DNA of 64,000 nucleotides from positions 15,210,063-15,274,062 of the forward strand of contig NC_039362.1 of NCBI RefSeq assembly GCF_003573695.1, read 5' to 3'. This stretch comes from Papaver somniferum (taxonomy: Eukaryota > Streptophyta > Magnoliopsida > Ranunculales > Papaveraceae). The notes under the pieces were generated by a model. It did not search any database. It was not told the origin of the DNA and saw only the letters and a program-made list of their open reading frames with translations. Position 1 is the first letter of the stretch. Each line of letters opens with the position of its first letter. Made by a program: the position numbers and the translations under genes. Below, piece after piece: positions 25,068-35,706 of this stretch.

Positions 25068-25785
25068 ATGGACAGAAGTACTATCTCAATAAATGCACCA
25101 CCAGATCCAGAGATTGCAGAATTTTCTTCTATGACTGATTTAATAAAATCCGTAGAAGAAATTCTATCTAAACCTCCACCATATTTAAAATCCCTTGAAG
25201 TGTTTTCAGGATTTGAAAAGAAACTTGAAAGCTTATTTCTTGATGTTGAGTTATACCTCTAGACAGAACAAGAATCTCTTGACAAGCTAAATCAAGTTAT
25301 GAGGAATAATATTCATATTGAAGTTGACATTGATTTACTAATCGTGAGAGCAATGATCCTCCTCTGCGTAATTCAATTAATTGTAACAAACTAAACGAAT
25401 TACAAGAGGAGTTTAATCTCAATCATCTGAGTATATCACTTCAAAGCATGAATCGATTCATTGCTCAATTCCTGATACTTCCTATCAAGATAATAGTATT
25501 GTCTTCTTTTATGAAGATGCTAGGACGTCTCCTTTAATCAAAAGAGTTTTCCTCCAGAGTACTAAAAACTATATGCAGAAACTGTTTTTTATAAGTTGGA
25601 AAACAAGAAATCAGAAACATAAATGTTTTTGGGTTCTCTTGAAGTTCTTTGATAGACTTATAAAAACAGTTCCTTTAGTGTTTCTCAACACTACAAGATG
25701 TAATAGTTGCTGGAAAGAAACTATTTCTTGGTGTCATGGTGAGCAAGACATTGTTCACCTCAACACAACTTGATTGTGTTGAAAG
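25068..25785 (+). pseudogene. Degraded ORF region of copia internal 1
   Basis: An ATG at 25068 opens a 64-codon frame (SISINAPPDPE-like start, LIKSVEEILSKPPP) stopped at 25262. A later frame (25573-25773) is short and unlike known domains. The start resembles that of the 349-codon ORF after LTR 2 (..SINAAPG..), so both internal regions descend from one ORF. No gag, RT or integrase motif is visible. Confidence 0.45.
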
Positions 25786-26823
25786 TGCATCCTCACTAAG
25801 AAATGCCATGTTATGTATACAGTGAGGGAAGCACAAGAACTAGGGCATACATATTAAGTTGGGTATCATTTTGAATGTTTGGTAACGCTGTATAATTTGA
25901 TTGGATTCTTCTAAAAAGGTATGTCTATAAACTTGAGCAATATTTGTATTTTTATTTTCTTAGAGTACTTATAATGATCCATGTACCTTGATTATCGTTT
26001 ATTTCTACCTAACTTGATCTGTGTTTAAGGTTCCTTTGTGTTTAGGTTTGAAAATAGTAGTTCGGGATGTTTGGACTTCATGGTACACATACCAAGTATG
26101 CATACCATCATTTAAAATCAAAATGCAGGGGTTTAAGTTCACATATCCAGTTTGCATACTGCTCCAAGTCATGAATATTCGTTTGCAAACCCGTATGCAT
26201 ACTTGACTGTAGGCGTCGATATTCGTTAAACTTGTTTTGGCCGTAATATCTTCGTCCGAACTCGGAACGACTCCATTCTTTTTGAATTCTCTTCCTCTTT
26301 GATTTCTGTTCAAAATGGAGATGAGAATTTCTGAATTTGTATGAGTTAAGATTGCTATTTGTCATGTCTCTTGTTTTTGAGTGTTTTGCTCTGTTTCGTT
26401 GCACTTGTTCCACTTCTCTTGGACTTGGTCACTTGTATTCTTGGAGTACTACTCTTATAAGCTCATTGTAGATTTTACAATAATTTTGTTGGTGAATCAC
26501 AAAGAAGGAAGTTCAAGAACGGGCAGTAGTATGCATTACTATGGGATTCTTGAATGTTCACAATCATCTTATGTGAACTGTAGTGCATGGTCGTTAATGA
26601 CTTTGTATGTTCTTATTTGTTAAGAAAATATTTTATACGCCATTGGTAGCTATTCTTTGTGTAAATCCGGGCGAAAAAGATTGATTTTACCCTCTAAGGA
26701 CAAATCATCTTGTATGTGCATTACGAGTTTGTCCTGATGCCTAGGAAACTTCTTATGAGAATTTATTCTTATTTTTGAGAAGGATTACTAGAGTTTGGAA
26801 TAGCCATTATTGTGATTACACAT
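25786..26823 (+). other. 3' part of copia internal 1, non-coding
   Basis: Only short spurious ORFs occur. A segment at about 26080-26220 holds GTATGCATAC-type palindromes similar to the upstream part of LTR 3 (35800-36000). The end, GAATAGCCATTATTGTGATTACACA, resembles the corresponding point of internal 2 near 30850. Confidence 0.6.
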
Positions 26824-29181
26824 TGTTAGAGCATAGCTCGGTCGACCTCGCATGTGTTACTATCTCAAGCATGTTTGTCAATGTTAGTGATCAAAACTAT
26901 GAGTCTTGATTTCTAGTCTACATAGCTAAGTCTCGGACTAGGATAGAAAAGTGTAGTTGAGCTCAAGGACTTCATGGCGATTCATCATATAACGACGAAG
27001 ATCTATTCAAGGAACCACAGAACTTCATCAACAAAAAAGGTATGTGGAGACTTGAACTTATCTATCACTCAAAAGTCTATCTCATACTTCTTATGATACA
27101 ATATAGACTGGATCATACACATTTGATATTTGGAGCCGAGTATATCTCACCTATCTATATCTTGAAATCATGTGTTGGTTAAGCGTTTCGCTTTGATCAA
27201 GTTTATCTTCATCTAGTGACGAAAGTCATGAAAAGTTTCAATTACTTTTAGAATTGCTCTGACGTCAAACGGTATGTGAATAACGGCTGTATAACGTCCT
27301 CTGAGAATGTCTCAATGATTGGAATGAGAGTTTAGATTACATAACCATGTATTCCTTAATTCGAAGTTTTCGAACTTTGTTGATTGAGAGAAATCGGAGG
27401 AATTGGCTTTGCCAAGTCCGCGAACTCATTCTGCGGACTAACGGAAGTTCTCTTACCAAGAATTTCTGCTCGGATTTTCCAAAAACTTGTTTGCGTGTTT
27501 AGTCCGCGAACCTAGTCCGCGAACTGGCGGAAGTCTCTTTGCCGAGATTTTCTGTTGAGTTTGGAAAACTCTGCCGGTTACCTTAAGTTCGCGAACTTGT
27601 TTGTGAGCTTAAGTGGTTATGATCTAAAGATGTGCTATGAACATGAAACTTAATTTACTAATGAATGTTTTATGCAAACCGTGGCTATAAAGTTCATGAG
27701 CCGATTCATCGAATCGAATCATCTTTGTTTTAATTGTATCTTGTGTAGTTACATAAGATCTAATAGCAATTGAAAAACTCTCTAAGTAGTTCATTTGAGT
27801 CAATTGAACTAGTTATGGTGAACAAGAACAAGGTTAATATGAAATGCTCATATGGTTAACCTTTTGGGTTACTATGTTGAACCAACATACACGTACACGT
27901 TTGGGCATGGTTTTCGCAAACCCAGTAAACGTATACCCAAGTGTGTATGACAAGCTAAGTTTTCGATCTAACCGTTGAGAAATATTAGCTTGAATCAAAA
28001 TCAGGTTTTCATCTAACGGTGAATATGGATTGCTTTGTAACTAAGGCAAAACCCTGATTTGAAGGCTATATAAAGGAGACATGTAGCATTGTGCAAAACT
28101 AATCCCCACACGTTTGTGTGATACTAGTGCGCTCGGTAGAGTCGATTCTCCTTTAACCTTTGGTTTTCTTCTCTAAAACCAGGTTAATGACTTAAAGACT
28201 TCATTGGGATTGTGAAGCCAGGTCGATACTACTTTTATCGTAGTTGTGTGATCTGATCTTGAATCTTTTATCGTACGAATACAATCTATTGATTGGCTTG
28301 AGATCGTGAGAGTTCTCCGATAGGCAAGATAAAGAAGTCACAAACATCTTCGTCTCACTGTTTGTGATTCCTCGACAAACCGCATGTGTAGTCAGGAAGG
28401 ATTGTAGAGAGGTGATTGATTAATCTAGGTTGTTCTTCGGGAATATAGGACCGGATTATCAATTGGTTCCTGTTCAACTTGATTTTATATCTTAAGACGG
28501 AACAAAACCTAGGGTTTTTCTGTGGGAGACAGATTTATCCTTTGATTGACTTTTCTGTGTGAGACAGATTTGTTTATTATCAAGTGCAGCAACTCTTGGT
28601 TGTGGGTGAGATCAGCTAAGGGAATCAAGTGCGCGGTATCCTGCTGGGATCAGAGGCATCGGAGTACAACTGTACCTTGAATTAGTGGGAGACTTATTGG
28701 GGTTCAACTATAGTCCAGTCCGAAGTTAGCTTGGAGTAGGCTAGTGTCTGTAGCGGCTTAATACAGCGTGTATTCAATCTGGACTAGGTCCCGGGGTTTT
28801 TCTGCATTTGCGGTTTCCTCGTTAACAAAACTTCTGGTGTCTGTGTTATTTCTTCTCCTCAATATATTTTTTATATAATTGAAATAATATAGGTTGTGCA
28901 TTCGTGATCATCAATTGGAAATCTGACCTTTGGTTGTTGATTGATCCTTGGACATTGGTCTTTGGTGCCGTCCAAGTATTCCTTGTGTTTGATTAGGACT
29001 AGCTGATTTCTATTAGCTTGAGTAATATCAAAAACAAGAGAGAGATATTAACTCCTTGAGATACTTTTATCTAGATTGAGTCTGATTGTCTAGTTGATTC
29101 TCCAACAAAGTATTTCGGAGTTAGTCCATACAGATTGTTAAGCGAAATATTGGGTGGTGCTGTTAGATCCCCGCTTTTTCA
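26824..29181 (+). repeat. Long copia LTR 2
   Basis: 2358 bp, starting TGTTAGAGCATAGC and ending GCTTTTTCA. It is co-linear with LTR 1 but clearly diverged, including extra CCGCGAAC/GCGGACT motifs at 27415-27610. TATATAAA at 28067-28074 is the probable promoter. Confidence 0.85.
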
Positions 29182-29184
29182 ATT

Positions 29185-29196
29185 TGGTATCAGAGC
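29185..29196 (+). other. Primer binding site, initiator Met tRNA (LTR 2)
   Basis: TGGTATCAGAGC lies three bases after LTR 2, so LTR 2 acts as a 5' LTR for the region that follows. Confidence 0.9.
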
Positions 29197-29248
29197 TGGG
29201 AAACACGTTTAAGACCTCAAAATTCTGTGTTTGTAGCGATTTGACTAT

Positions 29249-30298
29249 ATGGACCATAAAGTCTCAATTAACGCTGCACCAGGTTTGAAAAACAACCGCA
29301 AGAAAAGGTCTGATAAACTGGTTACTCTTCAAAAGATATTGGAAGAACAAATCCGGATCTATTCTGGTCTTGTTGCAGAAATTGCAACTTTTAAGGATTT
29401 GATATCCAGTAAGAGTCTCCCATTGAATCCGATAGAATCCAGTTGTTCCTTTCTAAAGAATTGTCACCATTCAGATAATGTTCAACGATCGCTTGTTGAG
29501 AAAAGTTATGTGACTAGGAACCACTCAGACAAATGTCAAGGGTCTGTCTTATATGGATGCTCATCCGATCATCCTCAACAAGCCTGTATGTCTTCTTTAA
29601 GGAGTCTAGAGGCTGCAAGTAATCCTTGCAAGAATACTTTGCAACCTTGTGTTACTCAAAAAGAACATATAATTCTGTCAGGAAATTCCAAACAAAAAAG
29701 TATTGATAATATGATTAACCTTGCCTTGTGTTCTACCTCTTCCCTTCAATGGCGTAGTGACAGTCGTTGTGGTCTTTTTCTACGTGTTTTGGGCGATTTT
29801 CCACTTTGTGTGTCGTCTATCGTTTCTAAAAGAGGAGTAGACTCTACAATTAGAACAAAAGTAGAACTTTCGGATGGTTGTTATTCTTCTCAATTAGAAC
29901 CAGAAAATGTTGATACAACTCTAAACAACCTCTCTTGGAAAAAGATAATGGATGATGAGTTAGATCAACTTCAGAGACAAGTTGTGTGGAATCTTGTACC
30001 ATGCAAGTCCAAAGTATATAATATTGGTTCTAATTGTGTTTCCATGAATAAGGGAGATTTTTTAGACAGTTTCAGAGATAATATCAGGCTCATTCCTCAA
30101 GGACACTCACAAGTTGAAGAATTTGAGTCTAAAGAAACGTTTGTTACTACGGGATGCTCCTTGTCTTTTTTTACTTATAACTGTAGCAAATCCTATGTGA
30201 CAAGTGCTTACAGGAACAAAATAAGAAGCATATCTGCTCATAGAAAGTCACTATTGGATAAACAAGGGGAGATTTTTGGTCCCGTCGTTTCTACCTAA
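29249..30298 (+). CDS. 349-codon ORF of a non-autonomous copia unit with an RT-like relic
   Basis: The longest intact ORF in this array starts at an ATG shortly after the primer site, where gag should be. Residues 1-60 are basic and helical (RKKRSDKLVTLQKILEEQ). The middle is Ser/Cys-rich with no known domain. Residues about 230-300 read WKKIMDDELDQLQRQVVWNLVP, IGSNCVSMN, LIPQGHSQVEEFESKETF. This follows the N-terminal copia RT pattern (WxxAMxEEL, VWxLVP, IGxKWVF, RLVAQGYxQ, DYxETFAP) but with altered key residues and no YVDD region. No zinc knuckle is present. The unit may retain this ORF for packaging or simply by chance; I cannot assign a function. Confidence 0.6.
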   Translation: MDHKVSINAAPGLKNNRKKRSDKLVTLQKILEEQIRIYSGLVAEIATFKDLISSKSLPLNPIESSCSFLKNCHHSDNVQRSLVEKSYVTRNHSDKCQGSVLYGCSSDHPQQACMSSLRSLEAASNPCKNTLQPCVTQKEHIILSGNSKQKSIDNMINLALCSTSSLQWRSDSRCGLFLRVLGDFPLCVSSIVSKRGVDSTIRTKVELSDGCYSSQLEPENVDTTLNNLSWKKIMDDELDQLQRQVVWNLVPCKSKVYNIGSNCVSMNKGDFLDSFRDNIRLIPQGHSQVEEFESKETFVTTGCSLSFFTYNCSKSYVTSAYRNKIRSISAHRKSLLDKQGEIFGPVVST

Positions 30299-30422
30299 CC
30301 CTAGACGTTCGCGTCCCATGTTTGTCTTGAGAAAATGGGGATTTGCGTCTTTTGGCTCAAGAAGTGTATTTTTGGTTGTTTTTGTTTTTATCTATATAAA
30401 TCTCTAAAAAATACAAAAGCTT

Positions 30423-30758
30423 TTGTTTGTCCAGGGTTTTAGTCATTCGCAAACGGAGAGTCTCAAAAGTTTTTATTCCATGGCACCTATTACTAGATGC
30501 AGCACAAGAAGGAATGCAACTCTGGCAGCTAACGTACGACGGTGTACTGGAATTCCCTCCACAAGTCTGAAGAAAGTGAAGGCTACAATTAATGGTAAAA
30601 ATCCTTCCTTAAACTGGTTCTTGTCTTCTTATGAAAGTGATGAAAATTTCAGGAACCTGGTACAAGATTTCATCAGCAAAAGAAACAACTTAAAATCTCA
30701 GATTGCTGCATCCTTAGAAGACATAGTTCACTATGGACTCTTCAATAACGAGAAGTAG
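30423..30758 (+). CDS. Second small ORF of the copia unit, unknown
   Basis: A 111-codon frame; a better initiator may be the ATG at 30480 (SMAPITRCSTRRN). It has a basic N-terminus and a mixed-charge C-terminus (NWFLSSYESDENFRNLVQDF). It follows the 349-codon ORF by about 120 bases. I see no similarity to gag, pol or env domains. Confidence 0.4.
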   Translation: MFVQGFSHSQTESLKSFYSMAPITRCSTRRNATLAANVRRCTGIPSTSLKKVKATINGKNPSLNWFLSSYESDENFRNLVQDFISKRNNLKSQIAASLEDIVHYGLFNNEK

Positions 30759-31513
30759 TTCTTTGAAGAAACTTTGGAAAAATTCATTAATGCCTAATAC
30801 GTCTTAGTTGGAAGAATAACTAGCGTTTTGAATAACGATGATTGTGACTACACATAGCTATTTTTGTTTTCATCTTCTTATGTTATTTTTTAGGTTTATT
30901 GGTAAATTCTAAAAATATTTGGAGGATGATGTTATTGCAATATTGATCTTTATGATTTTGTGATATTGCAATATTGATCTTTATGATTTTGTGATATGTA
31001 TTGTTTGCGTCCGTGAACTTGAAGGTCCTATATGTGTCAAAAGTAAAGTTGTTCATAAATTGATATTCGTATTGATGAAAGGACGAATGGACTTTTGACA
31101 TTTACAAAAGTTATGCCTATGCAGTCATTTATTTGATGGAAAATAGGATAAAAATGTTTTGTTTGACAAGGGTAAAGTCTATTATGTCGTTATGATGGAA
31201 AATAGAATAGATCCTTGTATGTAATCCACGGTATTGATCTTCATTGATCCATTTTGTTATGTATTATCGTGAAGGCTCCATTGTGTGTCTTTTGTTGAGC
31301 ACGATACAACTAAGTCGATTTTTCTTATTAGCTTGTTGGTGTTCCATAAGATGCTATTTGTCGAGCATTATGAACTAAATTAATCATCTTGGTTAGTTAT
31401 TTAGTTATTTGCTCCGAAAGTATTCTTTTGTCGAGCAAAATCTTTTGACAATTAAATTGATCATGTGAAAAACACCTGGTAACATCTTAAATGATTTGTG
31501 TGAGACAGTCATT
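30759..31513 (+). other. 3' end of copia internal 2, non-coding
   Basis: No supported gene. A 31-base unit (ATTGCAATATTGATCTTTAT core) occurs twice in tandem at about 30935-30998. TGTCGAGCA occurs repeatedly (31300-31440). No third LTR follows; the segment is cut by the Athila-like composite at 31514. Confidence 0.6.
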
Positions 31514-33638
31514 TGATGTAGACTCATCTTTTATGCATTAATTCTACATTTTATCCCATATTCTGTATTTTCATTGTTTTCAAGAATAAATATTTTTATT
31601 AATTAATTTTGCATTTTTAGGTAGTAAATAAAGTTCGGATGAGTCGCGGAGCGAAAAGAGCAGAAAAGTAGTGAAAAGCCGGGAGAAATTACGCAAGGAA
31701 GCCGCGAAGAATGGTGCGCACAACCTCATTTTCTACACACAAAAGCGCCTCCGTCCTCAGCCATCAGATCATTTCTCAGAAGCATCCGACGGTCGCTCCT
31801 TGCTGAGCATCAAAATCTGATGTCTCTGCCAAGCACCACAGCGCTGAAATTCCAAGCCTTCAGATTAGATGGTAGTTGAATCCAACGGTCGCTCCCTTGC
31901 TGTGCATCAAAGTTTGATATCTCCGCCTAACACTACAACACCTAACTCCATCTGGCATCGTTGATTTTGTTGTATCATATAATCCAACGGTCGCTCATCG
32001 CTTGCCTCCGCATCACCGTCCGATCTACCAACCATCTTCGCATCTCGCAGCTCAGAGTCACAGAACATCAAAATTAGATACACCTGCCTTACACCCTAGT
32101 GACCGAGCCACCACCCACCTAACCAAACGACCCCTTCTCCCAACCAGTCGACCTTCCCTTCCACTCCACCCCTCTGCAGAGACACCATGTCCTGCCACCA
32201 TCTCCTTCACCTCCACTGTCACCACCACACCGCCACCAAACACCACCATACCACCTCAGTCATCATCCTACACATAATTGAACACCTTCCCCCATCATTC
32301 TATCCCCTTATCCCATCAGCTCATTACCTAACCTAAACCCTAGGTTATGGATTGATGGATTAACGTGTGCTAGAGTTGAAATTGGCGCATGAGAAATGGA
32401 GTAGGAGCAATTACAAAGCATGGGTTGCGATCAATTTGATGTGCTACATCAAATTAGGTGAGAAATTACTGAACCCTAGTCTACTGTCAGTTTGGGTGAA
32501 AAATTTGGGGAAGAACCCTAATTGTATAATTTGGGTCTGTGACTATAAATAGCACCATGGGTCGTGTGTAATTTTCATGTTTGGATTAGCCAACATCCAG
32601 AGCTCTCAAAGTTCTGTTAAACTGTTAATTTTCACATTTCAGTCAAACTCAGTTCAAGGTGTTATATCTCTGTTAATGCTGTTATCTCCTGTTAATGTTT
32701 GTTATCTGTTAGTTTGTATGCTCCTGTTAATGTTTGTTATCTGTTAATTTGTATGCTCCTGTTATGTTATGTTATGTTGTCTCCTGATAGCTCAGTTCAG
32801 TGTGTGATTGTAGTGTTCATATCATATTTGTTAACTAGTTTGTGTGTTGCAACATGTTCTAATTCCCCTCTAGGATGAGAAAAGAACTGAACCATGATGG
32901 TTAGCTTTTAGGATAGTTTTTGCTGAGCTTAAAACAGTTTAGGCTAGTTGGATTCTTGAAAGATCACCTGATTTGTGATTAGTGGTGCTGTAAGAAGACC
33001 ACTAATGCTAGGGGTCAGTTGTGGTTCTAAAGAATTCATTAGCTACATTGGTGAACCCCTGCCTAGTTAGTCTGTGATTGGTTGTGCCTTAAACAGACAA
33101 CCAATACTAGGGGTTAGCTAAGGTTGGTTAAGCGACCGTTGGATTATACAATACAACAAAATTAACGACACCAGATGGAGTTAGGTGTTGTAGTGTTAAG
33201 CGGAAGTATCGAGGTTTGATGCGCAGGCAAAGAAGCGACCGTAGGATGCAGATGCGATCCAATCTGACGGTCGGGAATGGAGGCGGGTATGGATATAGAA
33301 AATGGGTTTGGGTAAGGGTTTTGGGCCTTGGGTATGCCAAGCCCATATCTTCTTTAAGAACAATTCTTCCTTCTTGAGCCCATTCCTAGCTTTTTGGACG
33401 TGCGCTCCATTCTTTGCGGCTTCCTTGCGTAATTCTTCCTGGCTTTTCACCACTTTTCTGCTCCGTAAGTCATCCGACTTTATTTATTACCTAAAAATGC
33501 AAAATTAATTAAGAAAAATATTTATTCTTGAAAACAATGAAAATACAGAATATGGGATAAAATGTAGAATTAATGCACAAAAGATGAGTTAAATGCCAAG
33601 AAAAATATATAAAAATATGCACTTTTTAGCACTCATCA
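31514..33638. mobile_element. Inverted composite of Athila-like LTR sequence
   Basis: 31514-about 33130 resembles the first 1.6 kb of the Athila LTR on the plus strand (ATTCTACATTTTATCCCATA, AATCCAACGGTCGCTC). 33131-33638 is a different copy of the LTR start on the minus strand, ending GCACTCATCA. The outer ends are therefore inverted repeats of about 500 bp around a 1.1-kb spacer. The left arm lacks about 46 bases near its end and about 100 bases inside. No target duplication was found. Small ORFs in it are not genes. Confidence 0.75.
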
Positions 33639-35155
33639 GGTACAAAGGATAAGTTATTTGTAATTCATGTTATGGATAATGGGAAGTGGGATGTGTTATA
33701 GTGGAATTTATGGGAGTTAATAACAATTAAGTATTAGTGTTTCGAACGATCTTCATTCAAGACATGATAAAGTTTTCACATGTGTGTCGCTTCCTTTGAA
33801 CCCTATTCGCGTAGAAACTCATAATATAATTCATGGTTTGGAAGAGGTGGATAGATCTTAGTTAGGTGCTTAAGATACTGAGCTAAATAACTCGTAGTTG
33901 TCCTCGTATGCACCAATTTTTTGACCAATTAGAAAAGTAATTTAAAAATCCAAATCCATAGGTTTTCTCCCGAATTGCACCTGAACTCAAAACACAAAGG
34001 ATTTGTCAACAACTTCAAATGACCAAACTAATTAATATAAAGTAATAGAGGCTTGCTAGATCGGTGTGAAAAAGATTGAATCGGTCTGAATCTGCATTTT
34101 TATCGGGAGTCTTTGTGGTTGTTGTTGGTGTTGAGGTCTTAATGTTTAGTGTTGCTCTTGGTATCTGGATGTACGTAGTTATTGCTGGGATTTTAGTTGT
34201 TTCCAAAAATGTCGAATTTATAGATGATGTTGGTGATATTATCATTAAAGATGAGTCCCATAGCTAGGAAAAATTAAAAGTTGGCTGAAAAACTGGTCTC
34301 TCGGGCCTTTATACAAGCACATTTTATGGGACTCACTCCTGATAAAGGAACAAATTAGTTGTTAATATACAAACTCCTCATTTATATCACCTTCCCTGTA
34401 GTGATTTAAGTCTCATATATAACTACCCATATTTCCCAAATATTTATGGACTCTAAACATTCAAACATCATAGCCTTTCATCCCTTAAAACAATATCAAC
34501 AACTTCATTCCTCAGATGATTTTTCTCGCTCAAAATCTTTGTTTAAGATCAAATTTCATTCACTTAATTCCTAATGCAACAAGAATTTTAATCACTTGAA
34601 CCCATTTCATTAATCTTCAATAATAATCTTTACAATTTAAGATAACAACATCACAATCTTCACTGTTTTTTCGGCTTGAGATATAACCAAATCCTTGTCA
34701 TAGTCTTTCTTACAACTGAATCCATGCTCAACCCCATTATTTCATTTGTTCTCGGTTTCAAAAATTCTCTAAATTCCACGATTTCATAGCCGGTAAGTGA
34801 TGCAACTTGGTTTAGTAAGCAATTGAGATGGCAAATTACAATTGAGTCGTCACTAATTCATTACTTTTTTTTCTTGTCACAATAAAGAAGAGTACTGATT
34901 TTGCTCAAGTGTAGTCAAAATCGTTCTCTAAGGATGATTACTTTCTACATGTCCGATTCTATTTTCGATTCCAAGTTATTTCCGATTTTTGGCGATCAAG
35001 ACGGACGATATTGACGATTTGGACAGATTTTTGAGAAAGACGAATTGGCGATTTTTTCGAGTTGGTAATGCATGCACCAAAATCTGAAAAGGAAAAAAAT
35101 CGTAACTCCTTGGATGGGAGGTATTAAATGTAAAACCTTCAAAAACATGATAAAG
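33639..35155. other. Unassigned AT-rich sequence
   Basis: No ORF above about 80 codons has recognisable content and I see no LTR ends, primer sites or terminal repeats. The 76-codon minus-strand frame at 34015-34245 is Thr/Ile-rich and unsupported. A CGATT-rich patch (34930-35060) is the only local oddity. Confidence 0.5.
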
Positions 35156-35706
35156 TTTTTTTTTTTTTTGTGAATAAGGTGTTTCATTGAAAAGACTATG
35201 CCTCGACCATAGTAGACATATAATAAGAGTAGATCCATCTAATATAGAGCCTTGATAATGTCTTCTAATATTATATTTATATTCAGATAGATGGTACCAA
35301 ATACAAGAAAAGGGTATAGTCCCCTAATCCAAAACAGAGTTTAAAGACCTTACAAATTTAACTAAGGTATCTGCAGCCATATTTCATATTCTAGGAACAA
35401 AGATAAAACTCAAAAAATTGCTACAAAGATTTGCTATTCTATTTTCTTCATCCAAACACGCTTTGACCCTCCAAGAGATATCTTCATTCCTTCCTTGAAA
35501 ATATTTGAAAAGACTTTCACAATCTCCTTCAATAAAAAAAGTTTTGAATCTCCTTTTCTTTGGCACAAATTGCTCCTTGCAGAACTCCTATAGCTTCTGC
35601 TGACTGACAGCCCTGCTCTTCCTCCCTCACAATTTCCTATATCATTTCTCAAAATTGAAGCATTATTGGAAGGTAGATTTTTAGAAATCCAGGCAAGAAT
35701 GTTCAA
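35156..35706 (-). mobile_element. 5'-truncated LINE tail with RNase H domain
   Basis: On the minus strand the segment ends in a 14-base A tail (T run 35156-35169). Upstream it encodes the end of a plant L1 RNase H: FFIEGDCESLFKYFQGRNED, then NRIANLCSNFLSFIFVPR and NMAADTLVKFVR, with one stop and a frameshift. It begins abruptly at about 35706, where the copia LTR 3 starts, as typical of 5'-truncated retrotransposition. Confidence 0.8.

Larger units (their letters stand above)
22689..31513 (+). mobile_element. Tandem long-LTR copia array: LTR, internal 1, LTR, internal 2
   Basis: Two related LTRs (22689-25004 and 26824-29181) are each followed by a Met-tRNA primer site and a similar leader (TGTGTTTGTAGCGAT). 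Both internal regions end in a similar TGTGAYTACACA phrase; internal 1 then meets LTR 2, while internal 2 runs on without a third LTR. The arrangement is what unequal recombination between LTRs of one element gives, or two head-to-tail insertions. Internal regions are only 1.8 and about 2.3 kb and lack a standard gag-pol, so the family is non-autonomous. A third related LTR with a gag remnant is at 35700-38455. Confidence 0.75.

Noticed and set aside
34015..34267. Overlapping ORFs on both strands (76 and 63 codons)
   Set aside because: Low complexity, no domain, no context of splice or promoter signals.
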